DNA of 64,000 bases from DSVZ01 sp964568145 (lineage in GTDB: Bacteria; Verrucomicrobiota; Verrucomicrobiia; Limisphaerales; J093). Shown here in pieces: positions 8,338 to 17,700 of this stretch. How positions within the stretch are numbered: position 1 is the first letter of the stretch; each line of letters begins with the position of its first letter. Under the pieces are notes generated by a model, which saw only the letters and a program-made list of their open reading frames with translations, was not told the origin of the DNA and ran no database searches. Location of the stretch: contig CAZMOZ010000001.1 of NCBI GenBank assembly GCA_964568145.1, positions 248,001 through 312,000 of the forward strand, in the 5' to 3' direction. A program made the translations under genes and the position numbers.

Positions 8338-11300
8338 ATGGAACTTGCCCGCTTCCAGCCTTCCCCGGCGCAGGTGCGTGCCTTTCTCAAGCGGCACCAC
8401 ACCGGGCTGATCACGCTGCTCTTCACAGACATCGTGGGCTCGGTGCTGCTCAAGCAGCGCCTGGGCGACGCCGAGGGCGTGCGGCGGGTGCAGCAGCATC
8501 ACGCCTTGCTCCGCGAGATTCTCCGGCAGTTTCCCGAGGGGCAGGAGATCAACACGGCGGGCGACTCGTTCCTGCTCATGTTCACCACGCCCTCAGAGGC
8601 CGTGAAGTACGCCTTGCTGGTGCAGTCGCGGCTCCGGGCGGAGGCGGCGACGGCGGATTACCCCATCTTGGACCGCGTCGGCATCCACGTGGGCGAGGTG
8701 TTCATCGCCGAGCGTTCCCAAGGCGGCAGCCGCGACCTGTACGGCATCCAGGTGGACACCTGCGCGCGGGTGATGTCGCTGGCCTGCGCGGACCAGATCC
8801 TCATGACGCGCTTTGCCTTCGACAACGCGCGGCAGGTGCTCAAGGGACGTGACCTTGAGCACCTGGGCGAACTCGAGTGGCTCAACCACGGCCAGTACAT
8901 CGTGGACGGCGTGGACGGGCCGCTGGAAATCTGCGAAGTCGGCGAGCGCGGCAAGGCCTTTCTCCGCCCGCCGGCGCCCACCAAGCACGCCCGCCGGGTG
9001 GCGGCGGACACCGGCGTGGTGACGGGCTGGCGGCCGGCCGTGGGGCAGAACGTGCCGGGCACGCAATGGACGCTCCAGGCCAAGATCGCCGACGGCACGC
9101 TGGGCGAGGTGTGGCTGGGCCGCCACGCCGAGCTCAAGGAGCAGCGGGTGTTCAAGTTCTGCTTCGACGCCGAGCGGGTTCGCGCGCTCCAGCGCGAGGT
9201 GAAGCTGTTCCGCGCGCTGAAGCAGCACGCCGGCGAACACCCGAACATCGTCCGGCTGCTCGAAGTGTATTTCGACGCGCCGCCATATTACATCGTCACC
9301 GAATACATCCAGGGCAAGGACCTGAAATCCTGGTGGGCCGAGAAGAACTCGCTGGCGCACGTGCCGTTGCACACGCGCCTGGAGATCGTGGCCCAGGTGG
9401 CCGACGCCCTCCAGGCCGCCCACGACGCGGGCGTCATTCATTGCGACGTCAAGCCCTCGAACATCCTCATCGAACTCGATGGCGACCCCGCGGGCGGCGT
9501 GATGGCCAAGCTGGCCAACTTCGGCGTCGGCCGGGCCGTCTCGAAGGAAGTCCTGGCCGGCGTGGCCGGGGATGAGACCACGCAGACTGGTTCGCCGCCG
9601 ACCCCGTATTCGAGCGAGACGCAGCTTTATCTGGCGCCCGAGCGCCTGGCCGGGCACCCCCCCACGATCCGGGCGGACCTCTACTCGCTGGGCGTGGTGC
9701 TTTACCAGTTGCTGGTGGACGACCTGAGGCGCCCGGTGTCCGTGGACTGGGAGCGATCCATCGCGGACGACCTGTTGCGGGATGACCTGGCGCGCTGCTT
9801 CGCCGGCAACCCGGGCGAGCGCTTTTCCAGCGCGGCCGAACTCGCGGCCAATCTCCGCAACCTCGAGATCCGCCGGAACGCCGCCACGAAACATCAGGAA
9901 GAGCTCCAGCACCGTGAGCGCATGGCCTACCGGCGAGGCGTGATCCGCACCGCCGGCATCGCCGTGGTGGCGGTGGGCGTCGTGGCCACGCTCGCCTGGC
10001 TGGCCATTCAAGGGCAGCGGACCGCGCGGCTCGAAGCCGGCCGGGCCGCCCACGCCGCCCGGGAAAGTCAGCACCGCCTTGAACGCCTCAACGTCGCTTA
10101 CGGCGTGCGGCTCATGGAGTTGAACGATCTGCTCAGCGCCTTCCAGCGCACTGTCAACGCCTGGCGCATCGCCGAATCGCTGGGCGAGCCGGCGGAAATC
10201 CACCGCATCCGCGCCGCGTCGCTACTGCGCCATTCGCCCCGGCTGCTCCAGCTATGGAGCTTCGACGACGACGTGTTGGACGTGGATTTCAGCCCGGACG
10301 GACAGCACATGGTCACGGCGCATTCCCGCACCGGCGCCCGGCTCTGGAACTTCGTCACCGGGGAGCAACTGGCGGTCCTGGCAGACGGGCGCCATGTGGA
10401 ATTCGCCGGCTTCAGCCCCGCAGGCAACCGGATTCTCACCGCCGGCGAAGTGCGGGACACCGGACGCTGGGAGGTGAGCTTGTGGGACACCCGCACCGGC
10501 CAGCCGGCCGGTCAGAGCTGGATGCTGAACGACGAAGTGAGTTACGCCCGGTTTCTCCACAACGACCGGGGTGTCGTGGCGGCCACAGTCACCGGCGAAG
10601 TCTGGATTTGGGACGCGTCCACCGGCGGGGTCGTCGCGCGGTTTCGTCCGCATTCCGGCAAGGTCGAACACGTGGCTGTGAGCGCGGATGACGAATTGCT
10701 CGCCACCGGCGGCGAAGACGGCACTGTCTTGCTGACGCGTATCACCACCGGCCAACCGTTGGTCGAGCGGCTGTACATCGGCCGGAACCTGGTCCGCGTC
10801 GCGTTCAGCCCCGACAGCCGTCGGCTGGCGACCGCCAGCCAGGATTCGTTCGGGCGGATTTGGGAGGTGGCCACAGGCCGGCTGCTCCACGAATTGCCGC
10901 ATGAACCCGGCACCTGGCTCACGGACATCCAGTTCAGCCCGGAAGGGCGGCGGGTGTTGACCGCCAGTTGGGACGGCACCGCCCGCCTCTGGGACGCGCA
11001 AACCGGCCAGTCGGTGTGCCATCCGTTCCGGCACCAGCACAGCGTCATGCGAGGCCGGTTCAGCCCGGACGGACGGCGCGTGCTCACGGCGTGCTTCGAT
11101 CAAGCCGCGCGGGTCTGGGACGTGGACACCGGCGAACTTGTGGCCTCGCCGCTCAAGCACAGCGGTTACGTGCGTCTGACCCAGTTCGACGCGGAAGGCC
11201 GGCGCGTGCTCAGCGTGGGCGGCGACCGGATCGTCCGGCTTTGGGACCTCGCCACCGACGAGCCTTCGCAGCAGACCTTGGAGCATGCGGCGGCGGTAAA

Positions 11301-12792
11301 TGCCGTGGCCTTCAGCGAGGACGGCAAACGCATCGCCTCGGCCAGCGATGACCACACGGCGCGGGTGTGGGACGCGGCGACCCGCAAGCCTGCGGGCCCG
11401 CCGCTGGTCCATCCGGGCGAAGTCACCTTCGTGGCGTTCCAGCCGCGCGGGCATCTGTTGTTGACGCTGCAGGACAACGGCCCGGCCTTGCTCTGGGACA
11501 CCCGGGTTGCGGCTTCGTCGCAGCCGACGTCCCTGCGGATGGAAGGCACGGCCCGACACGCGGCGTTCAACACGGATGGCAGCCGGGTGTTTGTGGCCAC
11601 GACGGCGAATCAGGTCGGCGTGTTTGCCCCCGCCACCGGTAAATCGCTCAGCGAACCCTGGCCGCTGGACACGAACTTGACGGCGGCGGCGCTCAGTCCG
11701 GCCGGGGACCGGGTGGCGGTGGGTTTCACCGATGGCTTGGCCGGGGTCTTTGACGCCGTTTCGGGCCGCCGGCTCACCCCGTGGCTCACCAATGCCAGCA
11801 TTGTGTGGAGCCTCGAGTTCAGCCAGGACAGTCGTTGGATCGCCTCCGCCGCCTCGGATGACAAGTTCGATCCGTTGCCGGCGCGGGTCTGGGATGCCGC
11901 CAGCGGCGCGGCGGTGACCGGCCTGCTGCCGCACTTTGACGGTGTGCGCGATGTGACGTTCAGCCCCGACCTGAAGCACGTCGCCACGGCCAGCGAAGAC
12001 GGCACCGCGGCGATCTGGAACCTGCCGTCCGGCACGCTGGCGGCGCCGTATTTGCGGCACGGTTATCAGGTGCTGCGCGTGGCCTTCAGCCACAACGGCC
12101 GGCTGCTGGCCACGGCCTCGCGCGATTGCACGGCGCGCGTCTGGGAAACCGCCACGGGCGAGCCCGTCACCCCGCCGCTCCGCCACGCCAGTCGCGTGAA
12201 CGCCGCGGTGTTCAGCCCAAACGGCGCGTGGCTGGCGACCGCTGGGGGCGACGGCCGGGTGCATTTCTGGGATTTGCGCCCGATTGGGCTGTCGCGGGCC
12301 GAGTGCGCGTCGCTGGCTTTGCTGCTCAACAGCCGGGAACTCGACGTGGAAAGCGCTTCCGTGCCGGCGCAGCGCGAGCAACTGGCCCAGACCTGGGCCA
12401 GACTGCACCAGCAGTTCCCGCAGTTTTTCGCGGCGCGCGATGTGGACGCGCGGACCTGGGAGCAGGCGCAGTACTGGGCGGCCCGCCGGGCGCGGGCGTG
12501 GCGGGGCGCCTTGGAGCACCTCAACCGGTTGCTGGCCGCCAGTCCGGGCGAATGGCAGCTTTACTGGCACCGGGCCAACACGTACCGGACTCTGCAACGC
12601 CTGCCGGAAGCCCTGGCGGATTATTCCCGGGTGCTTGAACTCAATCCCGGCCTTGCCCAGGCCGCGCAGTCCCGGGACGAACTGCTCGCGCAGACCCGGA
12701 AGCGCGAGCCGGCCGGGCAGGTGAAGGAAGCGCGCGACCGGTCCCGGCTCGAAGAACAGCTTCCCGCGAATTACCAACCCCAAACGCAGTAA
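8338..12792 (+). CDS. Fusion protein: class III cyclase fold, Ser/Thr kinase fold, TM, WD40 propellers, TPR
   Basis: 1484 residues. Residues 20-190 are a class III nucleotide-cyclase homology domain: LFTDIVGS with metal Asp31 and GDSFLLMF with Asp76. The purine-selecting Lys position is Asn72 and the transition-state Asn is Asp140 (VDTCARV), although Arg144 is kept. Residues about 240-510 are a Hanks-type kinase fold: a Lys in VFKF, HCDVKPSN (Asp370, Lys372, Asn375) and YLAPERLAG, but DFG reads NFG (Asn394). A membrane helix at 538-557 and a short coiled coil follow. About 16 WD40-like units (634-1312, ending ARVWD, VRLWD and similar) would make two propellers. A TPR-like pair lies near 1385-1450. 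The cyclase and kinase are therefore cytoplasmic and the propellers extracytoplasmic, if one helix crosses. Catalysis by either domain is doubtful. Confidence 0.88.
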   Translation: MELARFQPSPAQVRAFLKRHHTGLITLLFTDIVGSVLLKQRLGDAEGVRRVQQHHALLREILRQFPEGQEINTAGDSFLLMFTTPSEAVKYALLVQSRLRAEAATADYPILDRVGIHVGEVFIAERSQGGSRDLYGIQVDTCARVMSLACADQILMTRFAFDNARQVLKGRDLEHLGELEWLNHGQYIVDGVDGPLEICEVGERGKAFLRPPAPTKHARRVAADTGVVTGWRPAVGQNVPGTQWTLQAKIADGTLGEVWLGRHAELKEQRVFKFCFDAERVRALQREVKLFRALKQHAGEHPNIVRLLEVYFDAPPYYIVTEYIQGKDLKSWWAEKNSLAHVPLHTRLEIVAQVADALQAAHDAGVIHCDVKPSNILIELDGDPAGGVMAKLANFGVGRAVSKEVLAGVAGDETTQTGSPPTPYSSETQLYLAPERLAGHPPTIRADLYSLGVVLYQLLVDDLRRPVSVDWERSIADDLLRDDLARCFAGNPGERFSSAAELAANLRNLEIRRNAATKHQEELQHRERMAYRRGVIRTAGIAVVAVGVVATLAWLAIQGQRTARLEAGRAAHAARESQHRLERLNVAYGVRLMELNDLLSAFQRTVNAWRIAESLGEPAEIHRIRAASLLRHSPRLLQLWSFDDDVLDVDFSPDGQHMVTAHSRTGARLWNFVTGEQLAVLADGRHVEFAGFSPAGNRILTAGEVRDTGRWEVSLWDTRTGQPAGQSWMLNDEVSYARFLHNDRGVVAATVTGEVWIWDASTGGVVARFRPHSGKVEHVAVSADDELLATGGEDGTVLLTRITTGQPLVERLYIGRNLVRVAFSPDSRRLATASQDSFGRIWEVATGRLLHELPHEPGTWLTDIQFSPEGRRVLTASWDGTARLWDAQTGQSVCHPFRHQHSVMRGRFSPDGRRVLTACFDQAARVWDVDTGELVASPLKHSGYVRLTQFDAEGRRVLSVGGDRIVRLWDLATDEPSQQTLEHAAAVNAVAFSEDGKRIASASDDHTARVWDAATRKPAGPPLVHPGEVTFVAFQPRGHLLLTLQDNGPALLWDTRVAASSQPTSLRMEGTARHAAFNTDGSRVFVATTANQVGVFAPATGKSLSEPWPLDTNLTAAALSPAGDRVAVGFTDGLAGVFDAVSGRRLTPWLTNASIVWSLEFSQDSRWIASAASDDKFDPLPARVWDAASGAAVTGLLPHFDGVRDVTFSPDLKHVATASEDGTAAIWNLPSGTLAAPYLRHGYQVLRVAFSHNGRLLATASRDCTARVWETATGEPVTPPLRHASRVNAAVFSPNGAWLATAGGDGRVHFWDLRPIGLSRAECASLALLLNSRELDVESASVPAQREQLAQTWARLHQQFPQFFAARDVDARTWEQAQYWAARRARAWRGALEHLNRLLAASPGEWQLYWHRANTYRTLQRLPEALADYSRVLELNPGLAQAAQSRDELLAQTRKREPAGQVKEARDRSRLEEQLPANYQPQTQ

Positions 12793-12801
12793 CCTCATGC
12801 C

Positions 12802-13101
12802 ATGAACGCAACCAACAACCCCAACCCCGCACCAACCGGATCGGAAGCCACCAGCAACGCCATCCGAAGCCCCTCCAGTTCACCTTCGAGCGCGCGCTCG
12901 ACGGTGCAGACGATGGCCGCCAAGGGGCCCAGTTCCTCGCCCAACCGCAGCAGCGGCTACCCGTTCTACTGGCCGGCACGCATGCCCTTGAGCCTGGAGC
13001 AGGTCGTCTTCCTGACGCTGGCCGTGCTGATGTTCACCACGGCGGTGGTGGCGTTGCAGGTCGTGCTGGTGGCCACGATCCTGATCAGCAAGTTGCTCTA
13101 G
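12802..13101 (+). CDS. Small tail-anchored membrane protein, unknown function
   Basis: 99 residues, 9 bp after the stop of the large fusion. Residues 1-58 are low-complexity (Ser, Pro, Asn, Thr; SPSSSPSSARSTVQ), followed by PFYWPARMPLSLEQV and one long hydrophobic helix (about 66-97) ending at the C-terminus (ILISKLL). No family recognised. The close spacing, ATG start and coherent single-helix topology support a real gene translated with the fusion. It could be a membrane partner of the fusion protein; that is inference. Confidence 0.6.
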   Translation: MNATNNPNPAPTGSEATSNAIRSPSSSPSSARSTVQTMAAKGPSSSPNRSSGYPFYWPARMPLSLEQVVFLTLAVLMFTTAVVALQVVLVATILISKLL

Positions 13102-13140
13102 CCGACGCCTCCCGATCCTGCGCATGGACGGCGGACGGCG

Positions 13141-14157
13141 ATGCGGAAGCTGATGCTGCATTGCGATCTGGCGGTGGGTGACATCGTCATGCTCACGGCG
13201 GCGGTGCGCGACCTGCACCGCTGGCATCCGGGCTGGTTTCTCACCGATGTCCGGACCACCTGCGCGGCGTTATGGGACCACAATCCATACCTGACGCCGT
13301 TGGACCCGGACGACGCCGAGGTGTGGCACTTCGACTGCCACTACCCGCTGATCCACGCCAGCAACGAACTGCCGTTCCACTTCATTCACGGTTTTATCGC
13401 GGACCTGAACTCCCGCCTGGACCTCCAAATCCGGCCCACCGAGTTCCGGGGTGACATCCACCTCTCGCCCGGGGAACGCGCCGCCCCGTCCTGGCCGGCG
13501 GAATGGGCGGGCGTCGAACTGCCGTACTGGATCCTCGTGGCCGGCGGCAAGCGCGACTACACGATCAAGTGGTGGGCCGCGGAACGCTTCCAGCAGGTCG
13601 TGGATCATTTCCGGGACCGGCTGCTCTTCGTCCAGGTGGGCGACGCGGGCGATCATCATCCGGCGCTGCGCCGCGTGCTGGATTTGCGCGGGCGGACCGA
13701 TCTGCGCGATCTGGTGCGCCTGATGCACCGCGCCGATGGCGTGCTCTGCCCCGTGACGGGAATCATGCACCTCGCCGCCGCGGTGGACACCCCGGCCGGC
13801 TGGCCGCCGCTGCGGCCGTGCATCGTGGTGGCGGGCGGACGCGAGCCGCCGCACTGGGAAGCCTACCCGCACCACCAGTTTCTCCACACGGTGGGGATGC
13901 TGCCCTGCTGCGCCCACGGCGGCTGCTGGCGCGCGCGCACACGGCCGCTTGGCGATGGCGACGAAAACGACGCCCCCGACGCGCTCTGCCTGGACCCGGT
14001 GGGCGACCTGCCACGCTGCATGGATTTCATCACGGCCGAAGACGTGATCCGGCAAATCGAGCGCCACTGCGCGGGCGGCACGGCCCGGACACTGGATTCG
14101 TGGCAGGCTGCGGCCGTGGCCGCGGCGCTCGCGCGCGAACCGGAAGCTTGCGGATGA
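13141..14157 (+). CDS. Glycosyltransferase family 9-like (heptosyltransferase-type)
   Basis: 338 residues. The N-terminus MLHCDLAVGDIVMLTAAVRD matches the GT-B donor/acceptor start of ADP-heptose:LPS heptosyltransferases (family 9). Further support comes from PYWILVAGGKRDYTIKWW and DLVRLMHRADGVLCPVTGIMHLAAAV, the family segment with the conserved acidic/His site. A Cys-rich tail (LPCCAHGGCW) precedes a final helix. The natural substrate is unknown; it may glycosylate LPS or another surface glycan. It starts 39 bp after the small membrane gene and ends 13 bp before the next glycosyltransferase, so co-transcription is likely. Confidence 0.75.
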   Translation: MRKLMLHCDLAVGDIVMLTAAVRDLHRWHPGWFLTDVRTTCAALWDHNPYLTPLDPDDAEVWHFDCHYPLIHASNELPFHFIHGFIADLNSRLDLQIRPTEFRGDIHLSPGERAAPSWPAEWAGVELPYWILVAGGKRDYTIKWWAAERFQQVVDHFRDRLLFVQVGDAGDHHPALRRVLDLRGRTDLRDLVRLMHRADGVLCPVTGIMHLAAAVDTPAGWPPLRPCIVVAGGREPPHWEAYPHHQFLHTVGMLPCCAHGGCWRARTRPLGDGDENDAPDALCLDPVGDLPRCMDFITAEDVIRQIERHCAGGTARTLDSWQAAAVAAALAREPEACG

Positions 14158-14170
14158 TCATCTCTGGCCC

Positions 14171-15112
14171 ATGAGCTACGGCATCTACACCGGCGGCGAG
14201 TGCGAGTTCTTTCCCGGCCTCGTAGCGGCCATCAACGCGCTGCGCTGGTATGGCTGCCGCGCACCCATTGCCGTGTTCGATGTCGGGCTGGACCCCTGGA
14301 TGCGGGACTACCTTCGCGGTTTTGCGGACGTGCAGGTGTGCGACCTCCGACCGCTGGCCCGGGTCACGCGGTACACGGATGTTCATTCGGAGGCGAGCCC
14401 GGTGCTCTGCGATTGCGGCTTCAAGGCGTTCGGCATCGTCCACGTCAACTGCTTCGAGCGGTTCACGTTCATGGACGCGGACCTGCTGCCGCTCTGCGAC
14501 CTGGAGGCCGCGTTGGACCCCTTGATCGGCGACGGCGCGTTTGTGTCCGTCGAAGACGGCTGGAACGAATGGGAGGCCTGGCACGCCGAAAACATCGGCG
14601 TCGCGCCCGGCCCGCAGCCCAACGTCAACGCCGGCTTGTTCGCGCTGTCCCTGGCCCACCACGCGGCGATCATGCACGAGTGGTGTCACCTCCACACCCG
14701 GCGGCAGGCCATGGACCGCCTGTTCGCCGACCAGGGCGCGCTCAATGTGGTTCTCGACAAGTACGGCGTGCCGAAGCTCGCGCTCGAACGGGAGTTGTGG
14801 AGCCAGGCCGGCCTCAACCAATCCATGGCCGCCGCCGGCGAAGTCGGCCGGCACGGCGACGAACTGGTGCATCTGCCCAGCGGGCGCCGCCTCGGCGCGT
14901 GGCACACCGCCGGGTGCGCCAAGCTCTGGCAGCAGTCCGGCGTGGACTTCACCGGGCGCACGCCGGTGGAAACCGAGGCGATCCGCCGCCAGTCGGAGGG
15001 CACCAGCCCGGCGCCCGTCGTGGAGGCCTTTGACCATTTTCTCCGGCTGGATTGCTTCAACGTGTCCGTGACCGCCGCCTACGAGGCGGCCTGCGCCGAC
15101 GAACCCGGTTGA
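14171..15112 (+). CDS. GT-A fold glycosyltransferase, GT8-like
   Basis: 313 residues. The N-terminus (MSYGIYTGGECEFFPGLVAAI) and a metal-binding DxD, FMDADLLPL (Asp102, Asp104), indicate a GT-A fold. QPNVNAGLFALS and FADQGALNVVLDKYG resemble the acceptor-side motifs of GT8-type enzymes (N-x-G and D-Q-x-x-L-N). The conserved C-terminal HxxGxxK-like segment is represented by AWHTAGCAKLW. Donor and acceptor are unknown. Directly follows the GT9-like gene, suggesting a two-step surface-sugar assembly. Confidence 0.7.
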   Translation: MSYGIYTGGECEFFPGLVAAINALRWYGCRAPIAVFDVGLDPWMRDYLRGFADVQVCDLRPLARVTRYTDVHSEASPVLCDCGFKAFGIVHVNCFERFTFMDADLLPLCDLEAALDPLIGDGAFVSVEDGWNEWEAWHAENIGVAPGPQPNVNAGLFALSLAHHAAIMHEWCHLHTRRQAMDRLFADQGALNVVLDKYGVPKLALERELWSQAGLNQSMAAAGEVGRHGDELVHLPSGRRLGAWHTAGCAKLWQQSGVDFTGRTPVETEAIRRQSEGTSPAPVVEAFDHFLRLDCFNVSVTAAYEAACADEPG

Positions 15113-15121
15113 GGTGGAAAG

Positions 15122-15152
15122 GGAACCACGAATGGACCCGAATGAACACGAA
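15122..15152 (+). repeat. CACGAATG-type tandem spacer repeat
   Basis: Three degenerate copies of an ACGAATGGAC-like unit (ACCACGAATGG, ACCCGAATG, AACACGAATGGG) in the spacer after the GT8-like gene. Such units are common in verrucomicrobial spacers; no function known. Confidence 0.4.
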
Positions 15153-15364
15153 TGGGCCGGCGCGGCGAAGCCGCTCCCAAAGGCGGTTAAGTGGGCGGGA
15201 TGTTGAATGAGTTACATAGCCGGGCGTGCTTGCGACTTCTGCGCCTCTTTGCGGCCCTTGCTTTCACGAGTGGTTTCTTTCAAGCGTTCGCGTCGCGCTG
15301 GAGTCCAGTCAGGGCGCGCTCCGCGCATTGACCGCGCGCCGGGGACCGGGTACGCAAGGCGCGG

Positions 15365-16201
15365 ATGATTGATACGACCGCCTTCACGGGGCGGGTGGAG
15401 TTTGCCCCGACCTTCGCGCCGCGCCCCGGCATCAGCCATGTCTTGTTCGACTTCGACGGCACTTTGTCGCTGATCCGTCAGGGCTGGCCGGACGTGCTGG
15501 TGCCGATGTTCGCCGAGCTGCTCCCGCCTTTGCGCGGCGAGTCCGAGGAAGACCGGCGTCGGCTGGCATTCGAGGACATCATGCGCCTGAACGGCAAGCA
15601 GACGATCTACCAGATGATCCAGCTCGCCGAGCGCATCCGCGAGCGCGGCGGCACGCCCGGCGATCCGCTGGCCTACAAGCACGAGTACCTCCGCCGGCTG
15701 GACGCGCGCATTGCCGACCGCATCGCCGGGCTCAAGAACGGCGCGCTCCGGCCGGACGATCTGCTGGTGTACCAGGCGCGACCGTTGCTGGAGGAACTGC
15801 GGCGTCGCGGCCTGCGCCTGTACCTGGCCAGCGGCACGGACGAGGCGTACGTCAGGCAGGAGGCGGAGTTGCTGGACCTCACGCGTTGCTTCGGCCCGCA
15901 CATTTACGGCGCGCTCGATGACTACCGGCAGTTCTCCAAGAAGATGGTCATCGAACGCATCCTGCGCGAAAACGACATCTCCGGGGAAGCGCTGCTGTCG
16001 TTCGGCGACGGCTACGTGGAAATCCAGAACACCAAGGAAGTCGGCGGCCTGGCCGTGGCCGTGGCCAGCGACGAGGCCCACAACGGCTCGGGCCGGATGG
16101 ACGAATGGAAGCGCCAGCGCCTGCTGGGCGTGGGCGCTGATGTCGTGATCCCGGATTTCCGCGACGGGCTGGCCTTGCTGCGCCTGATCTTCGGCGAGTG
16201 A
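15365..16201 (+). CDS. HAD-superfamily hydrolase (phosphoglycolate phosphatase-like)
   Basis: 278 residues. Motif I is FDFDGT with nucleophile Asp29 and Asp31; a helical cap (about 35-120), YLASGTDEAYV (motif II region) and SFGDGYVEI (motif IV) follow in order. The fold predicts a small-molecule phosphatase, phosphoglycolate phosphatase-like, but the substrate cannot be read from sequence; a sugar-phosphate substrate would fit nearby glycan genes. The protein has an unusual 22-residue N-terminal extension before the beta strand that carries motif I. Confidence 0.75.
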   Translation: MIDTTAFTGRVEFAPTFAPRPGISHVLFDFDGTLSLIRQGWPDVLVPMFAELLPPLRGESEEDRRRLAFEDIMRLNGKQTIYQMIQLAERIRERGGTPGDPLAYKHEYLRRLDARIADRIAGLKNGALRPDDLLVYQARPLLEELRRRGLRLYLASGTDEAYVRQEAELLDLTRCFGPHIYGALDDYRQFSKKMVIERILRENDISGEALLSFGDGYVEIQNTKEVGGLAVAVASDEAHNGSGRMDEWKRQRLLGVGADVVIPDFRDGLALLRLIFGE

Positions 16202-16377
16202 CACCGCGGCGAGCTGGCACGCAGGCGCTGTTTGCCGGAAGCCGTCGCCGCCTGAACCCGAAAACTGCAAACCGCCAGTAAAGCACCCGCGGCCGCGGCT
16301 TCCGAAATTGCCTCGCCTTGGGTCCGCCGGCCTGCTGCAATGCCGGGGCAAGCACAACCCGAACCCGCCGCCGCGTT

Positions 16378-17700
16378 ATGGACAAGCCCCGCCTGTCGTT
16401 CTGGCAAATTTGGAACATGAGTTTCGGCTTCTTTGGCATCCAGTTCGGCTGGGGCTTGCAGATGGCCAACATGAGCGCCATCTACCAGTACCTCGGCGCC
16501 CGGGAGGACCAGATCGCCTGGCTCTGGATCGCCGCGCCGCTCACCGGCCTGATCGTCCAGCCCATTGTCGGCTATTACAGCGACCGGACCTGGGGCGGGC
16601 TGGGCCGCCGGCGGCCGTACTTCCTCGTGGGCGCCATCCTGTCCAGCCTGGCCTTGATCGCGATGCCGAACTCGACGGCGCTCTGGATGGCCGCGGGGCT
16701 GCTGTGGATTCTCGACGCCAGCATCAACATCACCATGGAACCGTTCCGCGCGTTCGTGGGCGATCTGCTGCCCAAGGCGCAGCGCAAAAGCGGGTTCGCC
16801 ATGCAGAGCCTGTTGATTGGCCTGGGCGCGGTGCTGTCGTCGGCCCTGCCGTACCTGTTGACGAACTGGTTCGGCGTGAAAGATGAGGCTGACGAAAGCG
16901 CAATCCCGGCCACGGTGCGGCTCGCGTTCTACATCGGCTCGGCCGTGTTTCTGACCGCCGTGCTGTACACCATCGTCACCACGAAGGAATACCCGCCGGA
17001 AGACCTCGCGGCGTTTCGCCGGATGCAGGCGGACTCGGCCGGGGTCGGGCGGGCGCTGACCGAGATTTTCCAGGGCATTGGCTCGATGCCGAAGGCGATG
17101 CGCCAGCTTGCGGTGGTGCAGTTCTTCACGTGGTTCGCGCTGTTCTGCATGTGGCTGTACTTCGTGCCGGCGGTGGCCACCCAGGTGTTTGGCGGCGCGC
17201 CGGGCTCGCCCGAATACCAGCGCGGCAACGAATGGGGCGGGGTCTGCTTCTCGGTGTATAACGGCACGGCGTTCGTATTCGCGTTCGCCCTGCTGGCGCT
17301 GGTGAAGACCTTTCCCGCGCGGACCATTCACCGCGTCTGCCTCATCGCCGGCGGCGCAGGACTGATCCTCACCGTGGTGCTCCGGCAGCAACACGCCCTG
17401 CTGTTCTCGATGCTGCTGGTGGGCGTGGCCTGGGCGAGCATTCTCTCCATGCCGTACGCGATGCTGTCGAACGCGATTCCGGCGGCGAAAATGGGCTTCT
17501 ATATGGGCGTCTTCAATTTCTTCATTGTGCTGCCGCAAATCCTCGCTTCCGCCGGGCTGGGGCTGCTGATGAAGCACCTGCTGGGCAACAACCCCATGCA
17601 CGTGGTGCTGCTCGGCGGCGTCTCGATGGTGGTGGCCGGGCTGTGCGTGGGCCTGGTGTCGAAGGACGTGGACGCCGTTGCCCAAGCTGAGGCCGCTTGA
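16378..17700 (+). CDS. MFS transporter, GPH/SLC45-like sugar:cation type
   Basis: 440 residues from the ATG at 16378 (MDKPRLSFWQIWNMSFGFFG), chosen over upstream starts because residue 1 then begins just before helix 1. About 12 membrane helices. The loop between helices 2 and 3, SDRTWGGLGRRRPYFLVG, and MANMSAIYQYLGA are typical of the GPH/SLC45-like sucrose and maltose transporters. Probable sugar:H+ symport across the inner membrane; substrate unknown. Confidence 0.85.
   Translation: MDKPRLSFWQIWNMSFGFFGIQFGWGLQMANMSAIYQYLGAREDQIAWLWIAAPLTGLIVQPIVGYYSDRTWGGLGRRRPYFLVGAILSSLALIAMPNSTALWMAAGLLWILDASINITMEPFRAFVGDLLPKAQRKSGFAMQSLLIGLGAVLSSALPYLLTNWFGVKDEADESAIPATVRLAFYIGSAVFLTAVLYTIVTTKEYPPEDLAAFRRMQADSAGVGRALTEIFQGIGSMPKAMRQLAVVQFFTWFALFCMWLYFVPAVATQVFGGAPGSPEYQRGNEWGGVCFSVYNGTAFVFAFALLALVKTFPARTIHRVCLIAGGAGLILTVVLRQQHALLFSMLLVGVAWASILSMPYAMLSNAIPAAKMGFYMGVFNFFIVLPQILASAGLGLLMKHLLGNNPMHVVLLGGVSMVVAGLCVGLVSKDVDAVAQAEAA

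Noticed and set aside
10252..12798. Very long open frame opposite the WD40 region of the fusion (848 codons)
   Set aside because: High-GC shadow: its product is rich in Arg/Gly/Pro with no family motif, while the opposite strand has clear domains.
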